Assembly (NCBI RefSeq): GCF_900636385.1
Contig: NZ_LR134269.1
Span: 2,108,001-2,172,000, forward strand
Direction of reading: 5' to 3'
DNA length: 64,000 bases
From: Staphylococcus warneri
GTDB taxonomy: Bacteria > Bacillota > Bacilli > Staphylococcales > Staphylococcaceae
A program made the position numbers and the translations under genes. The notes below the pieces were generated by a model, which was not told the origin of the DNA, did no database searches, and saw only the letters and a list, made by a program, of their open reading frames with translations. Position 1 is the stretch's first letter; the number at the start of each line of letters is the position of its first letter. Positions 18,816 to 28,548 of the stretch are shown here, piece after piece.

Positions 18816-20296
18816 GATTTTTGATTTGCTGGTTCTTCAACCATACTTTCTACTTCGTCTTCACTTCTATTTAAAATTAATCTACTTAATTCATCATTAT
18901 CCATTTTTTTAAGTTTAGGATAGCGAATCGCAAAGAAGATTAATCCTAATACTAACCATACGCCTAATGCAATGTATGATGGTAATGATAATGAAGCTTT
19001 AGTTCCTGGTATTAATAATAAACATAAGAAGATAAACGATACGACTGAACCGATAATACCAAATGTTTTGTATATAGGTGCGTACGTATTACTTTGTTTA
19101 TTATAACTAAATAATTTAGTAGCTGATAAACATGTTACAAAGTATGCAACAGAAACACCTGTTGATGACATATCAACTATCCATGTTAACGCTGTACGTC
19201 CTAACCATGGCGCAATTAATGATACACCTACTAAGAAAATAATTGCTACATAAGGTGTTTTATATTTACTGTGAATACGACTGAATACGCGTGGCATAAT
19301 GCCAGAACGTCCCATTGAGAAAAGCAATCTGCTAGCACTCATTAAGAAACCATTTAATCCAGTAAAGATACCCATCATAATGGCAATGGCTAAAACGGCT
19401 AGTCCAACATAACCAAATGCTGATTGTGTTTCAGCACCAGTTAACCATAGTTGGCCATTTAAACTTTTCTGGTTCGTACTTAACCATCCTGTATATAACA
19501 ACATCACTACATAAGTCATTGATGCTGCAAGTAAACTATATACGATTAATTTAAATGTCTTGTTTGGCGCAAAGTTAAATTCTTCAGCGGTTTGTGGAAT
19601 ATTATCAAATCCTACATAAGCCCATGGCGCAATCGATACAATCGTAATAATTGAGATAAACCAACCTTGATCTGAATTTGCCAATGGTTGTAAATTATCT
19701 AAAGCAAAATTATTACCAAAGAATGAACCAAAGAACATGAGTAATACGACAACAACCATCGCTACACAGAAATAATATTGTAATGATCCTGATACGCTTG
19801 CACCTCTAATAGCTACAAACATAAATACAAGTAATAATACTGTGGCTATAATGATTTCTGTTATGTAGACATCCCAACCTGCGACAGTATATAATTTCCC
19901 ATTATTCAATACATTGGGTAATAGGAATTTAATCAATAGACTAAATGCGGTAGCATTTAAAGCTACTACACAGACATACCCGAAGGTTAAGAACCATGAA
20001 GAAAAGAAACTCACATATCTACCAAAACTTAAAAAACTAAATGCAAACGCCCCACCTGATACAGGGAATTTTTCTACTAAAGCGCCATAACTTACTGCTA
20101 TTAAAATCATAAGTAAGGCACCTATTACTATACCGATGGATGCTGCAATGGGACCTGATTGTCCTATCCAGTCACCTGGAAGAATAAATGCGCCCCAACC
20201 AATACACGAACCGTATGCAATCGCCCAAACAAACTTCTCTGATAAGTTTTGTTTGAGGTCGCCTCTATCTACCTGTTTATTTTTGTCATTTTCCAT
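18812..20296 (-). CDS. APC-family amino acid permease
   Basis: A 494-residue amino acid-polyamine-organocation transporter with twelve or more membrane helices. Helix 1 carries the substrate/cation loop AYGSCIGWGAFILPGDWIGQSG, and the SIAPWAYVGFDNIPQTAEEF stretch in helix 6 is typical of the family. The hydrophilic tail (about 460-494) is acidic. Closest in style to YhdG/glutamate:GABA-type permeases, but the transported amino acid is not inferable. The ribosome site GAGGTGAG is predicted to be paired in a leader hairpin (20305-20342), which suggests translational control. Confidence 0.88.
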   Translation of the reverse strand: MENDKNKQVDRGDLKQNLSEKFVWAIAYGSCIGWGAFILPGDWIGQSGPIAASIGIVIGALLMILIAVSYGALVEKFPVSGGAFAFSFLSFGRYVSFFSSWFLTFGYVCVVALNATAFSLLIKFLLPNVLNNGKLYTVAGWDVYITEIIIATVLLLVFMFVAIRGASVSGSLQYYFCVAMVVVVLLMFFGSFFGNNFALDNLQPLANSDQGWFISIITIVSIAPWAYVGFDNIPQTAEEFNFAPNKTFKLIVYSLLAASMTYVVMLLYTGWLSTNQKSLNGQLWLTGAETQSAFGYVGLAVLAIAIMMGIFTGLNGFLMSASRLLFSMGRSGIMPRVFSRIHSKYKTPYVAIIFLVGVSLIAPWLGRTALTWIVDMSSTGVSVAYFVTCLSATKLFSYNKQSNTYAPIYKTFGIIGSVVSFIFLCLLLIPGTKASLSLPSYIALGVWLVLGLIFFAIRYPKLKKMDNDELSRLILNRSEDEVESMVEEPANQKS

Positions 20297-20304
20297 AATT
20301 AAAA

Positions 20305-20342
20305 ACTCACCTCGAGATATTCATATACCCGAAAAGGTGAGT
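20305..20342 (-). promoter_or_regulatory. Leader hairpin sequestering the permease ribosome site
   Basis: On the mRNA of the permease, ACTCACCT (20335-20342 read on the minus strand) is exactly complementary to AGGTGAGT (20305-20312), which contains the Shine-Dalgarno sequence nine to ten bases before the ATG. The 8-bp stem has a 22-base loop. Pairing would hide the ribosome site. Confidence 0.5.
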
Positions 20343-20406
20343 CATGTAACTTAATTATTAAATTATTGTTATCAAATTTACATGTAATTTGTAAAATCAT
20401 CAAACA

Positions 20407-20778
20407 TTATGCTGAGAATTTAAATGTAGCAATAATAAGCATTAACCAACCTACGATAAACAAGACGCCTCCAATTGGTGTAATGGCACCTAAAATACGA
20501 ATTTGAGTCAACGCTAAAACATATAATGACCCACTAAAGAATACGATACCGAAGAAGATGAGCCAACCTGCCCAATTCACATTAATAGACGTTGTACCAC
20601 TAATCACACCAATGACAAGTAATGCTAAGCCATGATACATTTGATACATTGTTGCTTTTTCCCAAACAGACATGTATTTGTCTGACAGTTTACCTTCTAA
20701 TCCGTGTGCCCCAAATGCACCAGTACCTACTGCCATCATAGTATTTAAGGCACCTAAAATAATAAATAATTTCATCAT
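20407..20778 (-). CDS. DUF423 family membrane protein
   Basis: A 123-residue protein with four membrane helices and the family signature [10 protein letters not shown] near the N-terminus. DUF423 (YgdD/YwdK) proteins are small inner-membrane proteins of unknown role. AAAGGAGAA lies upstream of the ATG at 20778. It forms a likely operon with ung and the DUF5327 gene, as in B. subtilis ywdI-ywdK next to ung. Confidence 0.88.
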   Translation of the reverse strand: MMKLFIILGALNTMMAVGTGAFGAHGLEGKLSDKYMSVWEKATMYQMYHGLALLVIGVISGTTSINVNWAGWLIFFGIVFFSGSLYVLALTQIRILGAITPIGGVLFIVGWLMLIIATFKFSA

Positions 20779-20799
20779 AATTTACGTTCTCCTTTATTA

Positions 20800-21192
20800 T
20801 TAAAAATCAAATATCGATTCACCGTTACCAATTTCATCATCTGTTGTCATTAAATTAGAATTAGATAACGTTGAGGATGATTGACCTTTATTAGAATGAT
20901 TTGTATGCGTCACCTTTCCACCCATTGCTTGAATTTCTTCTGGTGTTACATCATCATACGACTTTTGCTGATTTGTTGTCTTCATCAACTTATTCTGTGT
21001 ATCAATATCTGTATGTGTAAAATCATTATGTTGTAAACTTTGCGAATTCATATTGTTTTGCGTAGATGACGTGTACAGAGATGTAATCGTATGTATGGCA
21101 TACATATGTTTCTCAAATTCATGTTGTGATGATGATTCATCAGCTTGAACTAATTCACGCTCAATTAATTGAATAATTTTCTCTTTATCCAT
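20800..21192 (-). CDS. DUF5327 family protein (YwdI-like)
   Basis: A 130-residue hydrophilic protein, probably largely disordered. The first 45 residues ([20 protein letters not shown]) are a helix shared with YwdI, and the remainder is rich in Ser, Thr, Asn, Gln with a short ISFDF-like tail GNGESIFDF. The ATG at 21192 has AGAGAGGA eight bases upstream and overlaps the end of ung by eight bases. The ung-ywdI-DUF423 order is conserved in Bacillales. Function unknown. Confidence 0.8.
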   Translation of the reverse strand: MDKEKIIQLIERELVQADESSSQHEFEKHMYAIHTITSLYTSSTQNNMNSQSLQHNDFTHTDIDTQNKLMKTTNQQKSYDDVTPEEIQAMGGKVTHTNHSNKGQSSSTLSNSNLMTTDDEIGNGESIFDF

Positions 21193-21853
21193 GTGTTGTA
21201 TCCTCTCTTTCACACCATTGAATTGGTGTTCGCCCTTTGGATTCTAAATATGCGTTTGCTTTAGAATAAGGTTTGGAGCCAAAGAAACCTCTATAGGCTG
21301 ATAATGGGCTTGGATGTGGTGATTTTATAATAAAATGTTTAGAGGTATCTATTAACTTTATTTTTTGTTGGGCTGGTTTGCCCCATAAAATAAAGACGAC
21401 GTCTTCACGTTCTTCGGAAATTGTACGAATCACTTCATCTGTAAATACTTCCCATCCAATATCTTTATGAGAATGCGCTTCTCCTTGTCTTACCGTTAAG
21501 ACCGTATTTAAAAGTAAGACACCTTCTCTTGCCCAATCTTGTAAATGAGGTGATTGACGTCGACAACCGATATCGTCTTCCAATTCTTGATACATATTTC
21601 TTAACGACGGTGGGAATTTCGCGTTTGGTTGAACTGAAAAAGCTAAACCATGCGCTTGATTAGGGCCGTGATAAGGATCTTGTCCTAAAATTACTACCTT
21701 GATATCTTCAAATGGTGTTAAATCAAAAGCTTGATAGATATTTTCTCTATCTGGATATACGACTTGTGTTGTATATTCCTTTTCAAGAAAGTCATGCATT
21801 GCTTTAAAATCATGTTTTGTTGTTATATTGTGAAATACTTCAGACCATTCCAT
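21185..21853 (-). CDS. ung: Uracil-DNA glycosylase
   Basis: A 222-residue family 1 uracil-DNA glycosylase. The catalytic water-activating loop is [18 protein letters not shown] and the DNA-intercalation loop is [13 protein letters not shown] (conserved HPSPLS). Both are intact. Start [10 protein letters not shown] at 21853 is chosen because GAGGTG is six bases upstream; a GTG nine bases earlier overlaps that site. Acts in base-excision repair of deaminated cytosine. Confidence 0.96.
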   Translation of the reverse strand: MEWSEVFHNITTKHDFKAMHDFLEKEYTTQVVYPDRENIYQAFDLTPFEDIKVVILGQDPYHGPNQAHGLAFSVQPNAKFPPSLRNMYQELEDDIGCRRQSPHLQDWAREGVLLLNTVLTVRQGEAHSHKDIGWEVFTDEVIRTISEEREDVVFILWGKPAQQKIKLIDTSKHFIIKSPHPSPLSAYRGFFGSKPYSKANAYLESKGRTPIQWCEREDTTHG

Positions 21854-22000
21854 CCTATTCACCTCAATGGTATTTTAACATAACTATCTCTATAAATTAT
21901 ATCGCCTCTTAAATGTAAACTATATCAATTATTAAGTTTACAAAATTATTTATTTTGTATATAGTGCATATTAAGATGAATTAAGTTTGGAGCGACGTAT

Positions 22001-22981
22001 ATGTGTACAGGATTTTCTTTTTTCACTCAACAACATCATCATTATTTAGCTAGAACGATGGACTTTGCATTTGAATTTAACGGCGTACCAACTGTTATAC
22101 CTAGAAAATTTGAGTATCAATTCGATTTAGAACCTTCAATGAAATTGACCTATGGTTTTGTAGGAACCAATTTAAAGGTGGGCCGCTATCGATTCGGAGA
22201 TGGTATTAATGAATGCGGTGTAGCGATTTCAAATCACTATTTCACCGGTGAAGCATCCTACAGTAAACATAAGAGATATGGCTATTTCAATATGGCTCCC
22301 GAAGAATTTATTATTTGGGTTCTAGGTTTCACTAAAAGCATCCAAGACTTAAAGCAAAAAGTTAAAAAAGTTAATATTATGAACGAGAAAAATGAAACGC
22401 TAAATATTGTACCTCCCCTTCATTTTATTATCACTGACCGTGAAGGACATACCGTATCAGTCGAACCACATAACGGCCTGCTTATTGTTAAAGATAATCA
22501 TGTAAAGGTACTTACCAATGCCCCGAAATTAGAATGGCATGTTGAAAACTTAAGAAATTATGCCTTTTTATCACCTGAGAAGTCTACCAATCAATTAGTT
22601 GGTAAAGTTCTTGTGCGTTCTATGGGTTGTGAAGCAGGTACCAACGGTTTACCAGGCGGCTATACATCTACTGAACGCTTTGTTAGAGCAACTTATTTAA
22701 GACATCATTTGCCTCAATCAAATGATGAAAGTGTAAATTTAATGAATTGCTTTAAAGTGTTAGACTCAGTGAGTATCCCTCAAGGTGCAGTCGTTGATGC
22801 TGAAGAAACGCATTATACACAATATCAATTAGTAATGGATAGTAAGGACTGTGCGTACTACATCAAACCCTATTTCACCAACCAAATATTTAAAATACAC
22901 TTAGATGAACATTTGCTTACTAAAGAAGACATGACTTTTATAGATGTTAATCATCAGTTGACCATTACACAATTGAATTAA
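22001..22981 (+). CDS. Linear amide C-N hydrolase (choloylglycine hydrolase family)
   Basis: A 326-residue Ntn-hydrolase. Cys2 directly after the initiator Met is the N-terminal nucleophile (MCTGFSFF), and ARTMDF gives the conserved Arg and Asp that support it. The later INECGVAISNHYF and GLPGGYTSTERFVRA stretches match penicillin V acylase/bile salt hydrolase-type enzymes. Such proteins cleave acyl-amide bonds (bile salts, penicillin V, acyl-homoserine lactones); the natural substrate in this organism is not known. It sits between ung and pdxK, on the opposite strand from ung, with TTTGGAGCG before the start. Confidence 0.88.
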   Translation: MCTGFSFFTQQHHHYLARTMDFAFEFNGVPTVIPRKFEYQFDLEPSMKLTYGFVGTNLKVGRYRFGDGINECGVAISNHYFTGEASYSKHKRYGYFNMAPEEFIIWVLGFTKSIQDLKQKVKKVNIMNEKNETLNIVPPLHFIITDREGHTVSVEPHNGLLIVKDNHVKVLTNAPKLEWHVENLRNYAFLSPEKSTNQLVGKVLVRSMGCEAGTNGLPGGYTSTERFVRATYLRHHLPQSNDESVNLMNCFKVLDSVSIPQGAVVDAEETHYTQYQLVMDSKDCAYYIKPYFTNQIFKIHLDEHLLTKEDMTFIDVNHQLTITQLN

Positions 22982-23081
22982 AACAATTAGCCAAGCCAAC
23001 CATAGCACAATTTTATTTTTATCATACTTGAATCGTGATATGATGGTACGTGTATTAGAAAACATTGGGAGTGAATACAAA

Positions 23082-23912
23082 ATGGCATTAAAAAAAGTAT
23101 TAACAATTGCTGGTTCAGATACTAGCGCAGGTGCAGGAATGCAAGCAGATTTAAAAACATTTCAAGAGTTAGATGTCTATGGTATGGTCGCTTTAACAGC
23201 TATCGTTACAATGGATAAAGCAACATGGTCTCATGATGTGACACCACTACCTATGGACGTATTTGAAAAACAACTTGAAACTGCAATTTCAATTGGTCCA
23301 GATGCAATTAAAACAGGAATGTTAGGTACTGAAGAAATTATTAAACGTGCTGGCGAGGTTTACGAACAATCCGGTGCAGACTATTTCGTTGTTGATCCTG
23401 TCATGGTATGTAAAGGGGAAGATGAAGTACTTAACCCAGGAAATACTGATGCAATGATTCAATATTTATTACCTAAAGCAACGGTTGTGACACCTAACTT
23501 ATTTGAAGCTGGACAATTATCTGGCCTAGGTAAACTTACTTCTATCGAGGACATGAAAAAAGCAGCTCAAATCATTTTTGATAAAGGGGCTAAACATGTC
23601 ATTATTAAAGGTGGTAAAGCATTAGACCAAGATAAATCATACGATTTATACTACGATGGTCAAACATTCTATCAATTAACAACTGATATGTTCCAACAAA
23701 GTTACAATCATGGTGCTGGTTGTACATTTGCAGCAGCTACTACAGCTTACCTTACAAACGGTAAATCACCAAAAGAAGCTGTCATTGCAGCCAAAGCTTT
23801 CGTTGCTTCAGCTATTAAAAATGGTTGGAAAATGAACGATTTTGTAGGACCCGTTGATCACGGTGCTAATCGTCGAGTTGAACAAATCGACGTACAAGTT
23901 ACTGAAGTATAG
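23082..23912 (+). CDS. pdxK: Pyridoxine/pyridoxal (HMP-type) kinase PdxK/ThiD2
   Basis: A 276-residue ribokinase-fold kinase. LTIAGSDTSAGAGMQADLKTFQEL at the N-terminus and NHGAGCTFAAATTAYL (anion hole and catalytic region with the conserved GAGC) identify the ThiD/PdxK group. In S. aureus the product at this position is a B6-vitamer kinase. GGGAGTG precedes the ATG at 23082; upstream in-frame starts lack a site. Cytoplasmic, ATP dependent, part of cofactor salvage. Confidence 0.92.
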   Translation: MALKKVLTIAGSDTSAGAGMQADLKTFQELDVYGMVALTAIVTMDKATWSHDVTPLPMDVFEKQLETAISIGPDAIKTGMLGTEEIIKRAGEVYEQSGADYFVVDPVMVCKGEDEVLNPGNTDAMIQYLLPKATVVTPNLFEAGQLSGLGKLTSIEDMKKAAQIIFDKGAKHVIIKGGKALDQDKSYDLYYDGQTFYQLTTDMFQQSYNHGAGCTFAAATTAYLTNGKSPKEAVIAAKAFVASAIKNGWKMNDFVGPVDHGANRRVEQIDVQVTEV

Positions 23913-23930
23913 AATATATTATTGCTTTTA

Positions 23931-23969
23931 AGCTCAAAATGAACATTAACGTTCATTTTGGGCTTTTTA
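23931..23969 (+). terminator. Terminator of pdxK
   Basis: CAAAATGAAC and GTTCATTTTG form the stem, extended by GC pairs, followed by GCTTTTTAT. Confidence 0.85.
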
Positions 23970-24121
23970 TATCGACATACATTTTGAATACTGACTACGC
24001 TTAAAGTCGTAGTTTGGACTCCAATGTTCGACCGATACAAAATTGATACTAGAGCCTCATGTTTTTTAGCTAAAAGAGATGTACTATATAAAGTGTAGAG
24101 AGACAAAGGAGGCAATACAAC

Positions 24122-24295
24122 ATGATTATTCATAAACAAGATATACAAAACGGTGTCCCTATGTATGAAATCATCACGAAAAAGTTCAAGACAATCACAG
24201 TTAAATTTGATGAAACTTTAAATGACAATGATATCTATCGCTTGCTCTCTCTACTAGAAAATGACATAGACACTATGCAATTCAGACAAACATGA
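24122..24295 (+). CDS. Small conserved-looking cytoplasmic protein, 57 residues
   Basis: AAAGGAGG stands seven bases before the ATG at 24122 and the frame runs 57 codons to TGA. The product (begins MIIHKQDIQNGVPMYEIITK) is soluble, with a predicted strand-strand-helix pattern (FKTITVKFDETLNDNDIYRLLSLLEN). I do not recognise a family. The very strong ribosome site and coding-like composition support it. Confidence 0.65.
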   Translation: MIIHKQDIQNGVPMYEIITKKFKTITVKFDETLNDNDIYRLLSLLENDIDTMQFRQT

Positions 24296-24737
24296 GTGTT
24301 ATTTTCAACACCAAGAAGAGATTCATCATTTGCGTTTGAACATTAAGACATTAAGCATTCCATATTGTATAACTGTCCCAAAATGATGGTTTTAAAGTTA
24401 CTTGTCCCCTAACTAATGTATACTTTAAATGCCACATCCCTAAAATACTCATCTTAATATTGATAGAAAGCACTATTGTTAGCCAAAGTTGTCCCCTTTG
24501 GCGCTCAGAGAGAAACTTTGAGCTATGCTAACAATAGTGCTTTTCTTTGTTGAACCATTTTACATATAAGCATAAAAATCCATGATTCAAGCAAAGTGAT
24601 CTATAATTTCATTAATTTAATTAACGATTTTGTATGTATTTATATCACTCTAGATTTTTATGAATTAAATATAAAATATAATGTTATATTAATTTATGAA
24701 AGAGTTACCTTTAAATAAATAGAAAAGGAGTGTTTAT
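24296..24737. other. Noncoding region upstream of staphopain gene
   Basis: This 442-base gap contains the multi-arm inverted repeat at 24467-24543 and an AT-rich stretch that presumably holds the staphopain promoter. No open frame with a ribosome site was found. Confidence 0.6.
24467..24545. ncRNA. Structured element: 17-bp stem enclosing two hairpins
   Basis: AAAGCACTATTGTTAGC (24467-24483) is exactly complementary to 24527-24543. Inside lie CCAAAG/CTTTGG (24483-24488, 24496-24501) and GCTCA/TGAGC hairpins, so the RNA would form a three-way junction. TTTTC follows the outer stem on the plus strand. It could be a terminator, a small RNA or a mobile palindrome. Confidence 0.45.
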
Positions 24738-25904
24738 ATGATAACCAAATGTCGCAATGTCATAACTTTGATACTACTGTTTTTAATGGGATTAAGTATC
24801 TTTAGTTTTCTCAATCAAGCACAAGCAAACTCAAATGTAAATCAAGCAACTGCACAATCCAATGGTACTCAAGTTAAAGTAGAAAATAAGGACATACCTA
24901 AAGACGTTGACCGTTTAGCGAAGAAAAATTTCCTATCGCATGTTAGTTTGCTAGATCAAGCATCCCACACTACAAAAAGTGCTTATACTTTAGGTGAGCC
25001 CTTCAAAATTTACAAACTCAATAAACAAAGTGATGGCAACTTCTATTATCCCGTCATTAATAAAAGTGGCGATGTAAAATATATCGTTGCCATTTCTCCT
25101 AATCCTTCTAACAAATCAAAATATTCACTTAACGTTTCCCCTTTCATTTCAAAAGCATTAAATAACTATAAAAATCAAAAGGTAACTATCTTCACTAGTA
25201 AAAAAGGATACTTTATAATGGGTGAAGATAAAGCACCTCACTTAGTATTAAAAACACCTCGACAAGATGCTAAATCAGATAGAAATCTGACCAAAGAATC
25301 AGCCGTTAGATATAGTAAAGCATTTAATCAAACAAGCCATATCGCAAATCCAATTACTAAGTATCAAACAGCTATTAATCAACAACCCCAATATGTTAAT
25401 ACCCTTAAAAATATGCAAATTAGAGAAACTCAAGGACAAAATGGATGGTGTGCAGGTTACACTATGGCATTTTTATTAAATGCTACGTATAATACTGGAC
25501 ATTATAATGCTGAGATGATTATGAGAGCATTACATCCAAATCTAAGTGGCCAAGCCTTCCAATTCACAGGGTTAACACCTCAAGAAATGATGAGATATGG
25601 GCAATCTCAAGGTAGAAATGTCAATTATTTAAATAGAATACCTCAATTTAATGAAGTCGATAGATTAACTAAACAAAATAAAGGTATTGCTTTAATCAGT
25701 TCTAGTGTAGAACCTAGAAACGGTATTCATGCAGGTCATGCTATGGCCGTTGCTGGTAATGCTGTATTAAATAATAACCAACGTGTTATTCTCATTTGGA
25801 ATCCGTAGGATAATGGTTTAACTACGCAATCAGCTGACAGTAATGTGATACCTGTGTCTGATGGTACACATTTTAGATGGAATGCTTCCATTTATGGTTA
25901 CTAA
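24738..25904 (+). pseudogene. Staphopain (papain-like cysteine protease), interrupted by a nonsense codon
   Basis: The frame encodes a staphopain preproenzyme: signal peptide (about 1-30), propeptide, and the mature C47 protease with the catalytic Cys in NGWCAGYTMAF, His in GIHAGHAMAVAG and Asn in ILIWNP. Directly after NP, codon 357 is TAG (25806-25808), where staphopains have Trp (TGG): one G-to-A change at 25807. The frame then continues in homology for 31 codons (ending RWNASIYGY) to a TAA at 25902-25904. The shortened 356-residue product lacks the Trp that shields the catalytic Asn and the last strands, so it is expected to be inactive or unstable. The staphostatin gene follows. Confidence 0.85.
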
Positions 25905-25928
25905 TAAAGTGAAAGTTAGTGGGAATAT

Positions 25929-26246
25929 ATGACTCAATTCGAAATAATTAATATTATAGATGTAAATCCCTACTCTCCAAATAGTTCATTCCTTAACGTT
26001 TTAGAGGGTAATTGGTTTCCTAAAAATTTTGATACAGCACCTCTTAAATTCGTATTTAATGAAACAATGCAACCCAGTTATTACTGTACCAAATTAGATA
26101 CTAATCAACGGACCATTGTACTAACTGAAAAATCCACTTTATCTATTGTGATTGAAATATGCATTATCAATCCAAATAAAATCATTTTCAATTTAATAAA
26201 TATCAATGCTATTGGCGCTTCACCTAAAATGATATTCGAAAGATAA
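25929..26246 (+). CDS. Staphostatin-type cysteine protease inhibitor
   Basis: A 105-residue cytoplasmic protein 24 bases after the staphopain frame, in the classical staphopain-staphostatin order. Staphostatins are lipocalin-like barrels that block prematurely folded staphopain inside the cell; the binding loop holds a conserved Gly preceded by Ile, seen here as AIGAS (Gly96). Other family features are the Asn/Pro-rich N-terminus and PLKFVFNETMQPSYYC. It looks intact although its target appears broken. No signal peptide, as expected. GTGGGA is a weak ribosome site. Confidence 0.8.
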   Translation: MTQFEIINIIDVNPYSPNSSFLNVLEGNWFPKNFDTAPLKFVFNETMQPSYYCTKLDTNQRTIVLTEKSTLSIVIEICIINPNKIIFNLININAIGASPKMIFER

Positions 26247-26278
26247 TCAATTTAAGGTAACTCTTTCATAGAAACACA

Positions 26279-26320
26279 AAAAGGCTAAAAGATGAAATTC
26301 AAAATTCACCTTTTAGCCTT
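26279..26320. terminator. Terminator between staphostatin gene and proP
   Basis: AAAGGCTAAAAG and CTTTTAGCCTTT form a long stem around TTCAAAA-type loop with A-run before and T-run after; usable from both sides. Confidence 0.8.
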
Positions 26321-26398
26321 TCTTTAATGAGTATGACTACTCTATTTTACTTTAAAATGGAACTAGCAATGACGAGCTAAAATAGTCACCATTTTAAA

Positions 26399-27811
26399 TT
26401 AAAAGTTTTCTTTATCTTGTCTTTCTTTAACCCACCATAATGCTTCTTTAGGGTGTGCTTCATAATATGCTCTATCTTCTTCGTTATCTACGTTTGGATA
26501 AGACCCTTTAAGTGACTTACCAGCTGTAGTGACATGAAGTAATAAAATTACTAAGAAACCTATCACACTAATAGCTGTTAAATAGTACGCTGGTGCTAAT
26601 ACATTACCAGTAGATTCAACTAACCATGATGCGATTAATGGTGTTGTACCACCAAAAATTGATACTGAGATGTTGAATGTGATTGATAACGTACGATATC
26701 TAATGTGTGTATAGAAAATTGTTGGTAATGATCCAGGCATTGTTGCTTCGTATGTTGATAAGAAGAAACCTAGGATAAGTACACCAATAATAATAAACGG
26801 TAAAGATTTAGTTGCTAATAATGAGAATGCAACGATACTTAATAATGTAAGTCCACCAGTACCGATTAAGAATACTTTTTTCTCTCCGATTTTGTCGGCC
26901 ATTTTACCAAATCCTAATGCTAAAGGAATCATAATAGCCATCACACAAGTGATAATAACGCTTGTCGTTGTTTCGTCTACTTTCGCTACTTGACCTAAGT
27001 AGGTTGGTAAGTAAGCTGTTACCATATAGTTTGTAACGTTGAAGAATACTACAGCAACAAAGCAAACTAAAATATCTTTATAATAATAGCGAATAATACC
27101 AAAGAAACCGATTGTATCGCGTTTCGGTGTTGTTGCTACATCATTTTCATAAACTGGTGATTCTTCCAATTTACGACGTAAGTATAATCCAAATAATCCT
27201 AAGAATAATCCTAAAATAAATGGAATTCTCCAACCCCAAGATTGCATTTGATCATGTGTTAAGAAGAAACTTAATAACGCAATCATAATTGATGCTGCAA
27301 TGTAACCTGATAACGTACCAATTTCAAGTCCACTACCTAAACTGTTACGTTTTTTATCCGGAGACGATTCAGCCACATAAGTCATAGCACCTGCATATTC
27401 CCCACCAGTTGAGAAACCTTGCAAGATACGTGCCAATAGTAAGAGGACAGGCGCCCATATTCCAATCGTATCGTAGTTCGGTAGTAATCCGATTGTTAAT
27501 GTTGAAAGGGCCATTAAAATAATAGTCGTTGTTAATACAACTTTACGTCCATATTTATCTCCAATAATACCAAATACTATTCCACCAATAGGTCTAAGTA
27601 AAAATGCAATAGCTAGTGCAGCAAATGTAAAGATTTGTTGTATTTGAGGATTTTGCACTGGAGAAAAGAAATTTGCTCCTATGTATGCAGTCGTATAAGC
27701 ATAAACACCAAAGTCAAACCATTCCATGGCATTACCAATACCGGTTGCGACAACGGTTTTTTTCGCTTTTTGAGCGTTGACCATGTTAATATTTTCTTTT
27801 TCGAAATCCAT
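26399..27811 (-). CDS. proP: Proline/betaine transporter, MHS family
   Basis: A 470-residue metabolite:H+ symporter with twelve membrane helices, osmoprotectant uptake being the known role in staphylococci. [23 protein letters not shown] after helix 1 and [18 protein letters not shown] in the helix 2-3 loop are ProP/MHS signatures; the C-terminal [29 protein letters not shown] tail matches S. aureus ProP closely. Start [10 protein letters not shown] at 27811 has AAAAGGGAG upstream. Confidence 0.95.
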   Translation of the reverse strand: MDFEKENINMVNAQKAKKTVVATGIGNAMEWFDFGVYAYTTAYIGANFFSPVQNPQIQQIFTFAALAIAFLLRPIGGIVFGIIGDKYGRKVVLTTTIILMALSTLTIGLLPNYDTIGIWAPVLLLLARILQGFSTGGEYAGAMTYVAESSPDKKRNSLGSGLEIGTLSGYIAASIMIALLSFFLTHDQMQSWGWRIPFILGLFLGLFGLYLRRKLEESPVYENDVATTPKRDTIGFFGIIRYYYKDILVCFVAVVFFNVTNYMVTAYLPTYLGQVAKVDETTTSVIITCVMAIMIPLALGFGKMADKIGEKKVFLIGTGGLTLLSIVAFSLLATKSLPFIIIGVLILGFFLSTYEATMPGSLPTIFYTHIRYRTLSITFNISVSIFGGTTPLIASWLVESTGNVLAPAYYLTAISVIGFLVILLLHVTTAGKSLKGSYPNVDNEEDRAYYEAHPKEALWWVKERQDKENF

Positions 27812-28548
27812 GAATTTAAACACTCCCTTTTATATGTTACATAATTATACTCAGTTAAATATCAATGTCAAATTAATTCAAAATAAATTCTTTTCAAAAA
27901 TACAAGTTTATTCAATTTACAGAATATTTTATTTAACATTTGAACCCGATAGGATTAACTAAGCGTTATGCAAATAATATTTTGAAATGATTATTTTTTT
28001 ATCTATTTTTAAATATAGGTAGTTTTACCCTCTCTTTCTTGATCCAAACCGTTTAAAATAAACATATTTGTCAATCATTAATGATATCAATGGTTTTAAG
28101 GCAACAAACTTGTACTATCTTCAATAAATAGCGCCACCATTCACTTTATCAAATTAAAATTTCTTTTAATTTGATATCGGTGTCATTTCATAATAATGCT
28201 TCTTGATTTCACCATAGCTTCATTTTCATAATCAATTGGACAAAAAATACATTTTAAATATATATACATCTTCAGTTATTTTTATTAATTTAGAATCATT
28301 GCTAAATTTCGATGTTTTTTGCCTCTCTTTTTCTCAAAATTTCCCGTAAAATCGCTTTTTAAATAATCTATGTAACAAATTTATTATTATTGGTATATTA
28401 ATTCTATAATTTTAAAATAATGATTTAGTTTATGTAGAAGCAAAATAAATCTTGCCCTTTTTGTATTTCTTTAATAGTTTCAAATTTACTTTGAACATTC
28501 TAAATGCCAGCAAAGTAATAACACTTCACTGGCATTAAGATAATCTAT
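27812..28548. other. 737-base AT-rich gap upstream of proP
   Basis: No gene supported. Apart from the proP promoter zone it contains a 13-bp inverted repeat (TATCAAATTAAAA at 28147-28159 and its complement at 28164-28176, 4-base loop), and a terminator for the HAD gene at 28507-28536. The length is unusual for this region and may hold degraded sequence. Confidence 0.6.
28505..28536 (-). terminator. Terminator of HAD hydrolase gene
   Basis: ATGCCAG and CTGGCAT stem, 13 bases downstream of the stop at 28549, followed on the minus strand by TTTAGA. Confidence 0.55.

Noticed and set aside
24738..25904. Functional staphopain
   Set aside because: The TAG after the catalytic Asn removes the final strands; only a readthrough or a sequencing error would restore it.
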